Below, in pieces: positions 35,034 through 44,029 of a stretch of 64,000 nt of DNA. Positions within the stretch are counted from its first letter, which is position 1, and each line of letters opens with the position of its first letter. A program made the position numbers and the translations under genes. The DNA is from Phycisphaeraceae bacterium (GTDB lineage: Bacteria; Planctomycetota; Phycisphaerae; Phycisphaerales; Zrk34): assembly GCA_028282805.1 (NCBI GenBank), contig JANQHD010000023.1:351736-415735 (forward strand). Reading direction: 5' to 3'. The notes beneath the pieces were generated by a model that worked only from the letters and a program-made list of their open reading frames with translations, did no database searches and had not been told where the DNA came from.

Positions 35034-36281
35034 ATGCACCGATATCACACCGCACGGGTCACGTTCCTCGTGGCGATGGCACTGGGCTGGGTCGGCGCCG
35101 CCGCGGCGCTGGGCGAGGGCGTCGACTGGCCGCGCTACCGCGGCGCGAACCTCGACGGCATCTCCGCGGAGTCCGGCTGGCGCACCGACTGGTCGGGCAA
35201 GCAGCCGCCGGTGCTCTGGGAGCGCAACGTCGGCGTCGGCGCGTCGAGCGTGGCGGTGGTCGGCGACCGGCTGTACACCATGGGCAACGTCGACGGGTAC
35301 GACGTCGTCTCGTGCCTCAACGCCGCGACGGGCGAGCCGATCTGGCAGAAGCGGTACGAGTGCCCGCTGGACAAGCGCATGTTCGAGGGCGGCACCGCGG
35401 CCACGCCGGTCGTCGACGACGGGCTGGTCTACACCCTCTCGCACCAGGGCCACCTGCGTTGCTACACCGCCGACGCGGGTAAGCTGGTGTGGTCGAAACA
35501 CTACCAGGACGACTTCGGCGGGCGCCGGCCGCGCTGGGGCTTCGCGGGCACGCCGCTGATCGACGGCGAGGTGATCTACATCGACACCGGCGCGAAGGGC
35601 GCATCGACCGTGGCGCTGAACAAGAAGACCGGCGCGAAGATCTGGGCGGCGGGCAGCGACGAGGCCTCGTACGCCGCGCCGATGCTCGTGACGCTCGACG
35701 GCCGCAGGCAGCTGCTGCTGTTCAAGGCCGAGCACCTGGTATCGGTCGACCCGACCAACGGCAAACCGCTTTGGCGCAAGCCTTGGAAGACGAAATACGA
35801 CATCAACGCCGCGATGCAGATCCCGGTGGGCGGCACCAGGCTGTTCGTGTCCAGCGGCTACGGCACCGGCTCGGCGCTGCTCGAATACAAGAGCGGCGCC
35901 ATCCGCGAGGTCTGGGCGCAGAAGGACATGGCCAACCAGATGAACACCGCCGTCCACCTCGACGGGTACATCTACGGCATCGACGGCAACAACAACCGCG
36001 GCCGGCTGATGTGCACGCGCGTCGCCGACGGTAAGCGCATGTGGGAGTTCAAGGACGCCGGCTGCGGCGCGCTGATGGTGGCCGACGGTCACCTCATCGT
36101 CGCCAGCGAAAAGAAGGGCAAGCTCTTCGTCGGCAAGGCCAGCCCCGAGGGCTTCAAACCCACCGGCGTCATGGAAGGGCTCTACAAGGACCGCTGCTGG
36201 GTCGCGCCCGTGCTGAGTCATGGGCGGATCTACGCCAAGGGTAACAAGGGCAACCTCGTCTGCATCGACGTCAGTCGGTAA
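35034..36281 (+). CDS. Secreted PQQ-like beta-propeller protein
   Basis: A 415-residue exported protein (signal peptide ending near AAALG). WPRYRGANLDGIS and repeated blades with the pattern D-x-x-T-G-x-x-x-W (AATGEPIWQKRY, TNGKPLWRKPW) show the PQQ/PVC propeller fold. Cysteines in SCLNAA and RCYTA are present, but the PQQ-binding residues of true dehydrogenases are not evident. It is probably a scaffold or ligand-binding protein. Of two ATGs (35028, 35034), the second has GGGAG at proper spacing. A much longer frame upstream is a shadow over the opposite-strand autotransporter. It is divergent from that gene. Confidence 0.8.
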   Translation: MHRYHTARVTFLVAMALGWVGAAAALGEGVDWPRYRGANLDGISAESGWRTDWSGKQPPVLWERNVGVGASSVAVVGDRLYTMGNVDGYDVVSCLNAATGEPIWQKRYECPLDKRMFEGGTAATPVVDDGLVYTLSHQGHLRCYTADAGKLVWSKHYQDDFGGRRPRWGFAGTPLIDGEVIYIDTGAKGASTVALNKKTGAKIWAAGSDEASYAAPMLVTLDGRRQLLLFKAEHLVSVDPTNGKPLWRKPWKTKYDINAAMQIPVGGTRLFVSSGYGTGSALLEYKSGAIREVWAQKDMANQMNTAVHLDGYIYGIDGNNNRGRLMCTRVADGKRMWEFKDAGCGALMVADGHLIVASEKKGKLFVGKASPEGFKPTGVMEGLYKDRCWVAPVLSHGRIYAKGNKGNLVCIDVSR

Positions 36282-36284
36282 GAA

Positions 36285-36314
36285 GCGCTCCCCTTCGGGT
36301 CGCGGCTAAACGTT
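36285..36314 (+). repeat. 30-base repeat, copy 2 of 2
   Basis: Same element as 27304-27333 with one changed base, between the convergent propeller and MarR genes. Confidence 0.7.
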
Positions 36315-36811
36315 CAGGGGCGCGGCGAGTCGGTCAGCGCCTCGCGGGCGACCCGGCCGACGCCGGCGAGGTGGTCGAGGAACGCGTCGCGCTGCTCGGC
36401 GGGCACGGCGGTCTCCAGCACGTGCGTCTGCAACTGCACGGCGATCATGTGCGCCGCTTCAAAGGCCCGCCGACCCTTGTCGGTCAGCGCCACGCGGTTG
36501 GCGCGGCGGTCGGTATCGCACGGGCGGCGTTCGATCAGGCCGTCGCGCTCCATCCGGCTCAGCAGCGAGGCGATCGTGTTGGGGTCGCTGGTCATCCGGT
36601 CGGTCAGCTCGCGCTGGGTCAGGGCGGCGGGCCCCGATTCGCTGACCCACCGCAGGGCGGTGAACTGGTCGGGGGTGAGGCCCAGATGGGCGATCCGACG
36701 GCGAAAAGTCTGATTTAACGCGTACCACGCCGAGCGCAGCAGCACCGGCAGCCGTCTTTCTTCGGTCGGCTGGGGCCGGTCGGGGCCCGATTTGTCGCTT
36801 TGATTCGGCAT
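36314..36811 (-). CDS. MarR-family transcriptional regulator
   Basis: A 165-residue winged-helix DNA-binding protein. The segment LTPDQFTALRWVSESGPAALTQRELTDRMTSDPNTIASLLSRMERDGLIERRPCDTDRRANRVALTDKG shows the MarR helix-turn-helix, recognition helix and wing with the conserved D-x-R-x(6)-LT pattern (given here as the core of the protein, residues about 40-115). MarR proteins are dimeric repressors released by small aromatic or oxidant ligands. It is divergent from the propeller gene at 36900, with a 16/20 palindrome between them that could be its operator. The ATG at 36811 has no ribosome site in front, so the start is less certain. Confidence 0.88.
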   Translation of the reverse strand: MPNQSDKSGPDRPQPTEERRLPVLLRSAWYALNQTFRRRIAHLGLTPDQFTALRWVSESGPAALTQRELTDRMTSDPNTIASLLSRMERDGLIERRPCDTDRRANRVALTDKGRRAFEAAHMIAVQLQTHVLETAVPAEQRDAFLDHLAGVGRVAREALTDSPRP

Positions 36812-36828
36812 GAAGAGGGTCGACACGA

Positions 36829-36848
36829 ATAGTACGCATGAGTACAAT
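36829..36848. promoter_or_regulatory. Candidate MarR operator palindrome
   Basis: ATAGTACGCATGAGTACAAT matches its reverse complement at 16 of 20 positions and is centred on CATG. It lies 18 bases from the MarR start and about 50 bases from the divergent propeller gene, a typical autoregulatory position. Confidence 0.5.
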
Positions 36849-36899
36849 CTACGCGTTGCCGCTTGATTGACATCCCATCCTACATGGAAGGGCGGGCCC

Positions 36900-39299
36900 A
36901 TGCGATCACTTATCGCAACCGTGTTCGTGGTTTCATATTGCCTTTGCGCCGCTGTGCAGGCGGCGGGGCCGGTGACCGGCTGGCTGAACTGGCGCGGGCC
37001 GCAGCAGGCCGGCGCCAGCGCCGAGACGAACCTGCCGGATACGGCGGGCCTGGGGTCGTTGGACTGGGTCGTGGACCTGTCGGGGCGGGGCACGGCGGTG
37101 GTCTCGCAGCCGGCGGTGTTGAGCGAGCTGGCCTCGCCGCGCCTGTACGCGTGGGGCTACGAGGGCGACGGGCTGACCAAGCGCGAGGTGCTGGTCTGCC
37201 TCGATGCGCGGACGGGCGCCGAGCACTGGCGGCGGGCGTTCAACGATTTTCTTTCTGATCCGATCTACAGCCGGTACGCGATCGGCGCGCCGACCGTTGA
37301 TGCCGAGTCGGGCCGCGTGTACCTGATGACCACGCCGGGCCTGCTCGTGTGCCTCACGCCCGACGGCGAGCAGCTGTGGGAGCGTTCGATGATGGAGGAG
37401 TTCGGCCGGCTCACGTTCCCCAACGGCCGGACGGGCGCGCCGGCGATCGACGGCGGGCTGGTGATCGTCAACGCGATTAGCAGCAACTGGGGCGGCGAGG
37501 GCCCGGCGCGCAACCGTTTTTATGCGTTCAACAAGAAGACGGGCGCGATCGTGTGGTCGTCGGACCCGGGCGTGGGGCCGCCTTACCTCAAAGACAGCTC
37601 GATGTGCACGCCGACCTTCGAGACGCGCGGCGACTACCGCGTGTTCTACGCCGGCCTCGGCGACGGCAACGTCGTGTGCGTCAACGCCCGCACGGGCGAG
37701 CCGATCTGGCGGTACCAGTTCGCCGTGGGCGGCATCAACGCGTCGATGGTCATCGCCGGCAACAAGCTCATCGCGATCCACGGCAAAGAAAACCTCAACA
37801 CCACCAAGGTCGGCGGCATGATCGCCATCGACCTGGACAAGGCGTGGGCGACGTGGGCGAAGCACGAGGGCGCCGGCCCCGCCGTGCTGGGCGACGCGCA
37901 CGTGCTGTGGCGTAACGATTTGGTGATGTTCACCAGCTCGCCCACGCTGGTCGGCGACCGCGTGTACCAGACGACACACACCGGTGAGCTGGCGTGCGTG
38001 GACGTGAACAGCGGCGAGGTGTTGTGGGAGCAGAAGCTTGCGCCGAGCCAGCTGCACGCCTCGCCGTTGTACGCCGACGGCAAGCTGTACGTGCCGTTCT
38101 GGAACGGTTCGTTTTATGTGATCGAACCGAGCGACGATGGGCCGAAGGTGCTGAGCAAGGACAGGCTCGCCGGCTCGGCCATCGGCTCGCCCAGCGCGTG
38201 GGGTGGGCGGGTTTACGTGCACTCGACGGAGAAGCTGTACTGCTTTGAGTCGGACGAAGCGGACGACCTGGTCGGCGGCATCGTGGGCAAGGTCGCCGAG
38301 GGTGCGGACGCGGTCGTCGGCGCGGGCGGCGACGTGATCGGGGTCGTCGCCGACGTGGCGACCGCGCCGATCCGCGAGAAGCACACCTTGCAGGTTTCGC
38401 CGAGCGACGTGCTGCTTCGGCCGGGCGAAACGCAACGGCTGGTGCGCAAGGCGATCGACCGCGCGGGCAAGGGGGTGATGACGATCATGATCGCGCCGCG
38501 CGCCGAGCCGTGGGTCCCGCCGACGGCGAAGGTCAAGGCGAAGCTCGACGCGACCAGCGATGGTAATTCGATCACCGCCAACGCGTCGGCGAAGTATTCG
38601 GCCGGTGCGTTCAAGGTCACGCAGGGCCCCAGCGGCACGTTCCGCGGCCGCATCCTGCCCGCGCCGCCCTACGGCGAAGACTTCGAGGCGTTCGGGCTGA
38701 CCGCCAGCGACGCGGACGGCGCCTTCGGTTGGCCGCCGCTGCCGTGGATCGGGGCGAGGCTCAAGTGGCAGGTCCGCGAAGACCCGACCGACCCGACGAA
38801 CAAGGTGCTGGCCAAAACGATCGACCGCGTGCTGTTCCAGCGTTCGACGGTGTTCATCGGCCACCCCGACGACGCCGGCTACACCGTGACGGTGAACGTG
38901 ATGTCCGACGGCAGCCGGCGCTCGATGGGCACCGTGGGCGTGGTCAACCAGCGCTACATCATCGCGCTCAACGGCAACAGCCAGACGATCGAGGCCTGGT
39001 CCAACAACGACAACTACGTCCGCGCCCGCAAGATCGGCCAGGGGGACAACCGGGTGCCGTTCAAGTGGAAGAAGAACCAGTGGTACACGCTGAAGACGCG
39101 CGTCGACGTCAACGCCGACGGCTCGGGCGTGGTCCGCGCCAAGGCCTGGCCCAAAGCCGAAGCCGAGCCGGGCGCGTGGATGCTGAACCTGAACGTGCCG
39201 TACGCCAACACCAAGGGCTCGCCGGGCATCTACGGCTTCACCCCGATGAGCCGGTTCAAGGTTTACGTGGACGACATTCGGGTAGACCCGAATGAATGA
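36900..39299 (+). CDS. Secreted PQQ-like beta-propeller with C-terminal lectin-like domain
   Basis: A 799-residue exported protein with a signal peptide ending near AVQAAG. Residues about 30-480 are PQQ-like blades (YAFNKKTGAIVWSSD, VCVNARTGEPIWRYQF, ACVDVNSGEVLWEQKL). A short Val/Ala/Gly-rich linker follows, then a C-terminal beta-sandwich (about 560-799) ending GFTPMSRFKVYVDDIRVDP, resembling a LamG/concanavalin-type carbohydrate-binding fold. A sugar- or polymer-binding role is likely. GGAAGG precedes the ATG at 36900. It is divergent from MarR and may be controlled by it. An inverted-repeat element starts directly after the stop. Confidence 0.78.
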   Translation: MRSLIATVFVVSYCLCAAVQAAGPVTGWLNWRGPQQAGASAETNLPDTAGLGSLDWVVDLSGRGTAVVSQPAVLSELASPRLYAWGYEGDGLTKREVLVCLDARTGAEHWRRAFNDFLSDPIYSRYAIGAPTVDAESGRVYLMTTPGLLVCLTPDGEQLWERSMMEEFGRLTFPNGRTGAPAIDGGLVIVNAISSNWGGEGPARNRFYAFNKKTGAIVWSSDPGVGPPYLKDSSMCTPTFETRGDYRVFYAGLGDGNVVCVNARTGEPIWRYQFAVGGINASMVIAGNKLIAIHGKENLNTTKVGGMIAIDLDKAWATWAKHEGAGPAVLGDAHVLWRNDLVMFTSSPTLVGDRVYQTTHTGELACVDVNSGEVLWEQKLAPSQLHASPLYADGKLYVPFWNGSFYVIEPSDDGPKVLSKDRLAGSAIGSPSAWGGRVYVHSTEKLYCFESDEADDLVGGIVGKVAEGADAVVGAGGDVIGVVADVATAPIREKHTLQVSPSDVLLRPGETQRLVRKAIDRAGKGVMTIMIAPRAEPWVPPTAKVKAKLDATSDGNSITANASAKYSAGAFKVTQGPSGTFRGRILPAPPYGEDFEAFGLTASDADGAFGWPPLPWIGARLKWQVREDPTDPTNKVLAKTIDRVLFQRSTVFIGHPDDAGYTVTVNVMSDGSRRSMGTVGVVNQRYIIALNGNSQTIEAWSNNDNYVRARKIGQGDNRVPFKWKKNQWYTLKTRVDVNADGSGVVRAKAWPKAEAEPGAWMLNLNVPYANTKGSPGIYGFTPMSRFKVYVDDIRVDPNE

Positions 39300-39415
39300 C
39301 CAATGATCAATGACCAATGTCCAATCAAGTTCCAATGCCCAAGCCCCAAACCGGCGGCGCGCCTTGCGCATCCGGGTTTGATCATTGATTGGGCATTGGT
39401 CATTGGGGTTTGAAC
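39300..39415 (+). repeat. Stem-loop element built from TGACCAA-type heptamers, copy 1
   Basis: The left arm repeats CCAATGAtC/ACCAATG; the right arm carries the complement (GGGCATTGGTCATTGGGG). The centre is GC-rich with AAGCCCCAAAC. The whole can fold into a long imperfect hairpin. A related copy in the opposite orientation lies at 40970-41098, so the two flank one gene. Confidence 0.7.
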
Positions 39416-39438
39416 ATTCCGCCGCCGAGGAACGAAAC

Positions 39439-40971
39439 ATGAAACGTCGAATCACACAATACGTACTCACGCTCACCATCACGGCCACCTCTGTGGCGGC
39501 GGTGGCGGCCGCTGATTGGCCGCAGTGGGGCGGGACGCCTGCGCGGAACATGGTGTCGGCGGAGAAGGGCCTGCCCGCGACGTTCGCCGTGGGCGAGCTG
39601 GACTACGACACCGAGGTGTACGACATGGCCACGTCGCAGAACGTGCGCTGGATCGTCAAGCTCGGCTCGCAGGCCTACGGCAACCCGACCGTCGTCGACG
39701 GCCGCATCTACCTCGGCACCAACAACGCCAGCCCGCGCGACCCGAAGTTCAAAGGCGACCGCTCCAACGTCTACTGCCTCGACGAGAAGACCGGCGACCT
39801 GGTCTGGCAGTTCTCGGTGCCCAAGCTCGGCGCGGGCAAGGTCGGCGACTGGGAGTACCTGGGCATATGCTCGGGCCCCGCGGTGGTCGACGGCGTGGTT
39901 TACGTCGTGACCAACCGCTGCGAGGTCGTCGCGCTCGACGCCGATGGCATGGCCGACGGCAACGACGGGCCTTTCAAAGACGAGGCCGCGTACTTCGGCG
40001 GTTCCGGCAAGCCGCCCATCGAACCGGGCAAGGCCGACGGCGACATCCTCTGGCGGTACGACCTGGCCGGCGAGCTCGGCGTGTTCCCCCACAACGTGAC
40101 CAGCAACTCGCCGCTGGTGGTCGGCGACCACGTCGCGATCGGCACGTCCAACGGCGTCGACTACTCCCACGCCGAGATCCCCAACCGCCGCGCCCCCGCT
40201 ATGGTCGTGCTCAACCGCAAGACCGGCGAGCTCGTCGCCGAGGAAGCGTCGGGCATCTCCGACCGCACGCTGCACAGCAACTGGTCCAGCCCGGCCTACG
40301 TCAAGGCCGGCGACCGGGAGATGTTCATCTTCGGCGCCGGCGACGGGTTTACCTACGGCTTCGACGTCAAGCCCGTCGAAGACGAAGACGGCTACATGGT
40401 GCTCAAGGAGCTGTGGCGCGTCGACTGCAACCCCGCCGAGTACTGGAAGGACGCCCGCGGCAAGCCCATCCGCTACGCCACCTACGCCGGGCCCAGCGAG
40501 TGCATCGGCACCCCCGTCGTCCACGACAACCACGTCTACATCGCCATCGGCCAGGACCCCGAACACGGCGAGGGCGTCGGCGCGCTGACCTGCATCGACC
40601 CGGCCACCGGCAAGATCGTCTGGCAGAGCAAGAAGATCGGCCGGACCATCTCCACGGTCTCGGTCCACGAGGGCCTGGTCTACGCCGCGGAGTACGCCGG
40701 GCTCGTGCACTGCTTCGACGCGAAGACCGGCGAGCTTTACTGGACCCACGACACCGAGGGCCACATCTGGGGCTCCACCCTCGTCGCCGACGGCAAGGTC
40801 TACATCGGCAACGAAGACGGCTACGTCCACGTCCTCGCGACCGGCAAGCAGAAAAACGTGCTCGCCGAGATCGAGATCGGCACGCCCGTCTACGGCACCC
40901 CCGTCGCCGCCAACGGCACCCTCTACATCATGACGCAGACGCACCTTTTCGCTTTGAGCGAAAAGGAATAA
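39439..40971 (+). CDS. Secreted PQQ-like beta-propeller protein
   Basis: A 510-residue exported protein with a signal peptide to about residue 25 (VAAVAAA) followed by DWPQWGGTPARNMVS, the usual entry of planctomycete PQQ-like proteins. Blades such as YCLDEKTGDLVWQFS, TCIDPATGKIVWQSKK and HCFDAKTGELYWTHD are clear. Acidic loop sequences may bind calcium. No dehydrogenase active site is recognised. The gene is bracketed by two inverted copies of a 120-base stem-loop repeat. GAGG lies about ten bases before the ATG. Confidence 0.78.
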   Translation: MKRRITQYVLTLTITATSVAAVAAADWPQWGGTPARNMVSAEKGLPATFAVGELDYDTEVYDMATSQNVRWIVKLGSQAYGNPTVVDGRIYLGTNNASPRDPKFKGDRSNVYCLDEKTGDLVWQFSVPKLGAGKVGDWEYLGICSGPAVVDGVVYVVTNRCEVVALDADGMADGNDGPFKDEAAYFGGSGKPPIEPGKADGDILWRYDLAGELGVFPHNVTSNSPLVVGDHVAIGTSNGVDYSHAEIPNRRAPAMVVLNRKTGELVAEEASGISDRTLHSNWSSPAYVKAGDREMFIFGAGDGFTYGFDVKPVEDEDGYMVLKELWRVDCNPAEYWKDARGKPIRYATYAGPSECIGTPVVHDNHVYIAIGQDPEHGEGVGALTCIDPATGKIVWQSKKIGRTISTVSVHEGLVYAAEYAGLVHCFDAKTGELYWTHDTEGHIWGSTLVADGKVYIGNEDGYVHVLATGKQKNVLAEIEIGTPVYGTPVAANGTLYIMTQTHLFALSEKE

Positions 40972-41098
40972 CCAATGACCAATTCCCAATGACCAATCAA
41001 TGTCCAAATCCGAATGACCAACCGATGCGCCACTCCTGTTTGGGGCTTGGTCATTGGGATTTGATTGGTGATTGGGATTTGGGAATTGGTCATTCGCA
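40970..41098 (-). repeat. Stem-loop element built from TGACCAA-type heptamers, copy 2 (inverted)
   Basis: CCAATGACCAA-type units on the left face ATTGGTCATT-type units on the right. The core GTTTGGGGCTTGG is the reverse complement of the core in copy 1. It begins at the stop of the propeller gene and ends 14 bases before the DUF3311 gene. Confidence 0.7.
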
Positions 41099-41112
41099 CC
41101 GCTGAGATAACC

Positions 41113-41346
41113 ATGAAACCCACCCACACCATCTGGCTCCTCGTCGCGTTGCTTTTTATCCTTCACCAGGACTTCTGGCTCTGGTCGGACCGCACGCTCG
41201 TGTTCGGCTTCATGCCCGTCGGCTTGCTCTACCACGCCGGCTTCTCCGTCGCCGCGGCGTTGGTGTGGTTGCTCGCGGTGAAGTTCGCCTGGCCCAAGAC
41301 CATCGAAGACTGGGCGACCGACGAGAAGCGGGGGGACGGCGAATGA
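41113..41346 (+). CDS. DUF3311 small membrane protein
   Basis: 77 residues with two membrane helices (IWLLVALLFILHQDFWLW and LLYHAGFSVAAALVWLLAVKFAWP). This HQDFWLW...GLLYHAG pattern is that of DUF3311 proteins, which are typically encoded immediately before sodium:solute symporters and are thought to act as a small accessory subunit. The stop overlaps the symporter start (ATGA), so the two are translationally coupled. Confidence 0.8.
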   Translation: MKPTHTIWLLVALLFILHQDFWLWSDRTLVFGFMPVGLLYHAGFSVAAALVWLLAVKFAWPKTIEDWATDEKRGDGE

Positions 41347-42929
41347 CCCCCGTGCTCGTCGTTGGCATCTACCTGTTGCTGTTGCTCGGCCTCGGCGTGT
41401 TGTGCAGCCGGTTCTTCCGCGGCACCAGCGCCGACTTCTTCGTCGCCAGCCGATCCATCGGCCCGTTCGTGCTGCTGATGAGCGTGTTCGGCACAACCAT
41501 GACCGCCTTCGCGCTCGTCGGCTCGACCGGCAAGGCCTACGTGGCGGGCATCGGCACCTACGGGCTGATGGCGTCGTGGTCCGGGCTGATCCACTCGGCC
41601 ATCTTCTTCCTCGTCGGCATCAAGCTGTGGGCGCTGGGCAAACGGTACGGCTACATGACCCAGTGCCAGTTCTTCCGCGACCGCTTCGAGTCGTCGAACC
41701 TCGGCTACGTGCTGTTCCCCATGCTCGTGGCGCTGGTCGTGCCGTACCTGCTGATCGGCATCATGGGCGCCGGCGCCGTGCTCGAGGGCGTGACCGGGGC
41801 CAAGGGCGCCAAGCCCGCCGCGTTCCCCGAGTTGTTCGCTTCGAACAACGGCGCGGTGCCCCCGTGGCTGACCGGCCTGGTGATCTCGCTGGTGGTGTTG
41901 GCGTACGTGTTCCTCGCGGGCGTACGCGGCGCGGCATGGGCCAACACGTTCCAAACCCTCGTGTTCATGGCCACGGGCATCGTCGCCTTCGCGCTGATCG
42001 CCGACGCGCTGGGCGGCCTGAAAGCCGCCTCGCAGGCCGTCGAGACCAACGCCCCCCAGCACCTGGCGCGCGAGGGCAAGATCGGCCGCTGGCACTTCTT
42101 CAGCTACCTGTTTATCCCGCTGAGCGTGGGCATGTTCCCGCACCTGTTCCAGAACTGGCTGACCGCACGCAGCGCGAAGAGTTTCAGGCTCACCGTCGTG
42201 GCCCACCCGCTGTTCATCATGATCGTGTGGGTGCCGTGCGTGCTGATCGGCATCTGGGCCGCGGGCATCCCGCTCGGCGTGCCGGTCGAAAAACAGAACG
42301 TCGTGCTCGGCGTGATGGTCCGCAAGCTGCTCGACAACCCCTGGCTGACCGGCCTGCTGACCGCGGGCATCCTCGCGGCGATCATGTCCTCGCTCGACAG
42401 CCAGTTCATGTGCATCGGCACCATGTTCACCAAGGACATCGTGGTTCACGCGGTGGGCGAGAAACGCTTCACCGACAAGCAACTGCTCTGGCTGGGGCGC
42501 GGCTTCGTGATCGCGATCGTCGCGGTGACCTACACCATCTCGCTGTTCGCTGAGGGCAAGGGCATCTTCCCGCTGGCCGTGTGGTGCTTCAGCGGGTTCG
42601 GGGCGCTGTTCCCCATCGTGCTCGCGGCGGTGTACTGGCGCCGCGCGACCAAGGCCGGGGTCTACGCGGCGCTGGTGGTGACGGCGGGCGTGTGGTTCTA
42701 CTTCTTCCGCGCCTCGGGCTACGGCGGCGAGTACCTGCTGCTGACCGACCTGTTCGCCGAGAACAAGGCGCACCCCGATCACCCGACCGAGGGCATCATG
42801 CCCGTGGCCGTGATGTTCGCCGCGTGCGCGGCGACGCTGGTCGTGGTGTCGCTGATGACCCGGCCCCCGAGCGAGCAAACGATTCACAAGTTCTTCCCCC
42901 GTGCGCTCGAAGGCGTGCCGACGAACTGA
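41343..42929 (+). CDS. Sodium:solute symporter (SSS family)
   Basis: A 528-residue transporter with about 13 membrane helices. The family blocks FFVASRSIGPFVLLMSVFGT (near 28-47), the DSQFMCIGTMFTKDI segment after GILAAIMSSL, and a cytoplasmic loop FRDRFE are present. It should couple Na+ influx to uptake of an organic solute. The substrate is not evident; monocarboxylates and sugars are both possible. It is preceded by DUF3311 with an ATGA overlap and followed five bases later by the adenylate-forming enzyme, so the symporter may supply a substrate for the pathway. Confidence 0.88.
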   Translation: MTPVLVVGIYLLLLLGLGVLCSRFFRGTSADFFVASRSIGPFVLLMSVFGTTMTAFALVGSTGKAYVAGIGTYGLMASWSGLIHSAIFFLVGIKLWALGKRYGYMTQCQFFRDRFESSNLGYVLFPMLVALVVPYLLIGIMGAGAVLEGVTGAKGAKPAAFPELFASNNGAVPPWLTGLVISLVVLAYVFLAGVRGAAWANTFQTLVFMATGIVAFALIADALGGLKAASQAVETNAPQHLAREGKIGRWHFFSYLFIPLSVGMFPHLFQNWLTARSAKSFRLTVVAHPLFIMIVWVPCVLIGIWAAGIPLGVPVEKQNVVLGVMVRKLLDNPWLTGLLTAGILAAIMSSLDSQFMCIGTMFTKDIVVHAVGEKRFTDKQLLWLGRGFVIAIVAVTYTISLFAEGKGIFPLAVWCFSGFGALFPIVLAAVYWRRATKAGVYAALVVTAGVWFYFFRASGYGGEYLLLTDLFAENKAHPDHPTEGIMPVAVMFAACAATLVVVSLMTRPPSEQTIHKFFPRALEGVPTN

Positions 42930-42933
42930 AACC

Positions 42934-44022
42934 ATGAACCCCACCACCCGCACCAACCCGACCGACACGCAGGCCGCCGCCGAGGCGCTCGACGCGCACG
43001 TGCGCGACACGATCGCATGGCACTTCGGCCCCGACACCGGCTGCCCGTTCTGGCTCGACTGGGCGAAGACCGCCGGCTTCGACCCGCTCAACGAGGTGCG
43101 CGCGTTCGGCGACCTGATGAAGTTCCCGCACTTCGACGACGAGCACCTGCGCCGCCTGCCCAACGAGGCGTGGGTGCCCAAGCCCTACGCCGGCAAACCG
43201 TTCAAGGTCTTTGAGACCGGCGGCACGACGGGCATGCCCAAGCAGCGCGTCAGCTGGGAAGACCACCTGACCGACTACTCGGTCTTCGCCGACCGCCTCG
43301 ACGACGACTACTTCCCGCAAGGCGGCAACTGGTTGATGCTCGGGCCGACGGGCCCGCGGCGGCTGCGGCTGACCATCGAACACGTCGCCAACCGGCGGGG
43401 TGGGGTGTGCTACTTCCTCGACCTCGACCCGCGCTTCGTCAAGCGCGAGCTGGCCGAGGGCCACGCCGACACCGCCCGGCGGTACATGCAGCACGTGATC
43501 GACCAGGCCGCCGAACTGATCCGCCACCGCGACATACGCTGTTTGTTCTGCACGCCGCGCCTGCTCGAGGGGTTGGGCGAACGGCTCGACGTGGCCGCGG
43601 CGGGCGTCACCGGCGTGTTCATCGGCGGCACGCACATGACCCCGCAGGTGATCCGCTTCCTTGTCGAAGAGGTGCTCGAAAACAAGGCCCAGCTCGTGCC
43701 GACCTACGGCAACACGCTCATGGGCCTCGCCGTCGCCCGCCCGGTCACCGCCGACGACGGGTACACGTTGACCTACTACGCGCCCCAGCCCCGCGCGGTG
43801 CTGCGCGTGGTCGACCCCGGCGACACCACCCGCACCGTCGCGCACGGCCAGTGGGGGCGGATCGAGCTGACGACGCTGACCAAAGAGTTTTTCATGCCGC
43901 GCTTCTTGGAGCGCGACGAGGCGATCCGCCGCCAGCCGCACGCGCTGTACCCGTGGGACGGCGTCGGCGACGTGCGCCCGTTCGGTTTTGAAACCAAGAA
44001 AACTATCGAAGGCGTGTATTGA
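42934..44022 (+). CDS. ANL-superfamily adenylate-forming enzyme without C-terminal domain (EhpF-like)
   Basis: 362 residues. The phosphate-binding loop FETGGTTGMPKQR (about 91-103) identifies the acyl/aryl adenylation fold, and FCTPRLLEGLG, PTYGNTLMG and YPWDGVGDVRPFGF follow at the usual A4-A7 positions. It ends where the small C-terminal domain with the catalytic lysine would begin, so it resembles EhpF of phenazine pathways, which activates a carboxylate for reduction by a partner dehydrogenase. The next gene is an aldehyde dehydrogenase 8 bases on, matching that scheme. Its acid substrate is unknown; the neighbourhood suggests an aromatic acid. Confidence 0.72.
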   Translation: MNPTTRTNPTDTQAAAEALDAHVRDTIAWHFGPDTGCPFWLDWAKTAGFDPLNEVRAFGDLMKFPHFDDEHLRRLPNEAWVPKPYAGKPFKVFETGGTTGMPKQRVSWEDHLTDYSVFADRLDDDYFPQGGNWLMLGPTGPRRLRLTIEHVANRRGGVCYFLDLDPRFVKRELAEGHADTARRYMQHVIDQAAELIRHRDIRCLFCTPRLLEGLGERLDVAAAGVTGVFIGGTHMTPQVIRFLVEEVLENKAQLVPTYGNTLMGLAVARPVTADDGYTLTYYAPQPRAVLRVVDPGDTTRTVAHGQWGRIELTTLTKEFFMPRFLERDEAIRRQPHALYPWDGVGDVRPFGFETKKTIEGVY

Positions 44023-44029
44023 TTGCGAC

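Noticed and set aside
39300..41098. Possible insertion sequence with inverted ends around the propeller gene
   Set aside because: No transposase lies between the copies and no target duplication is visible, so it is reported only as repeats.
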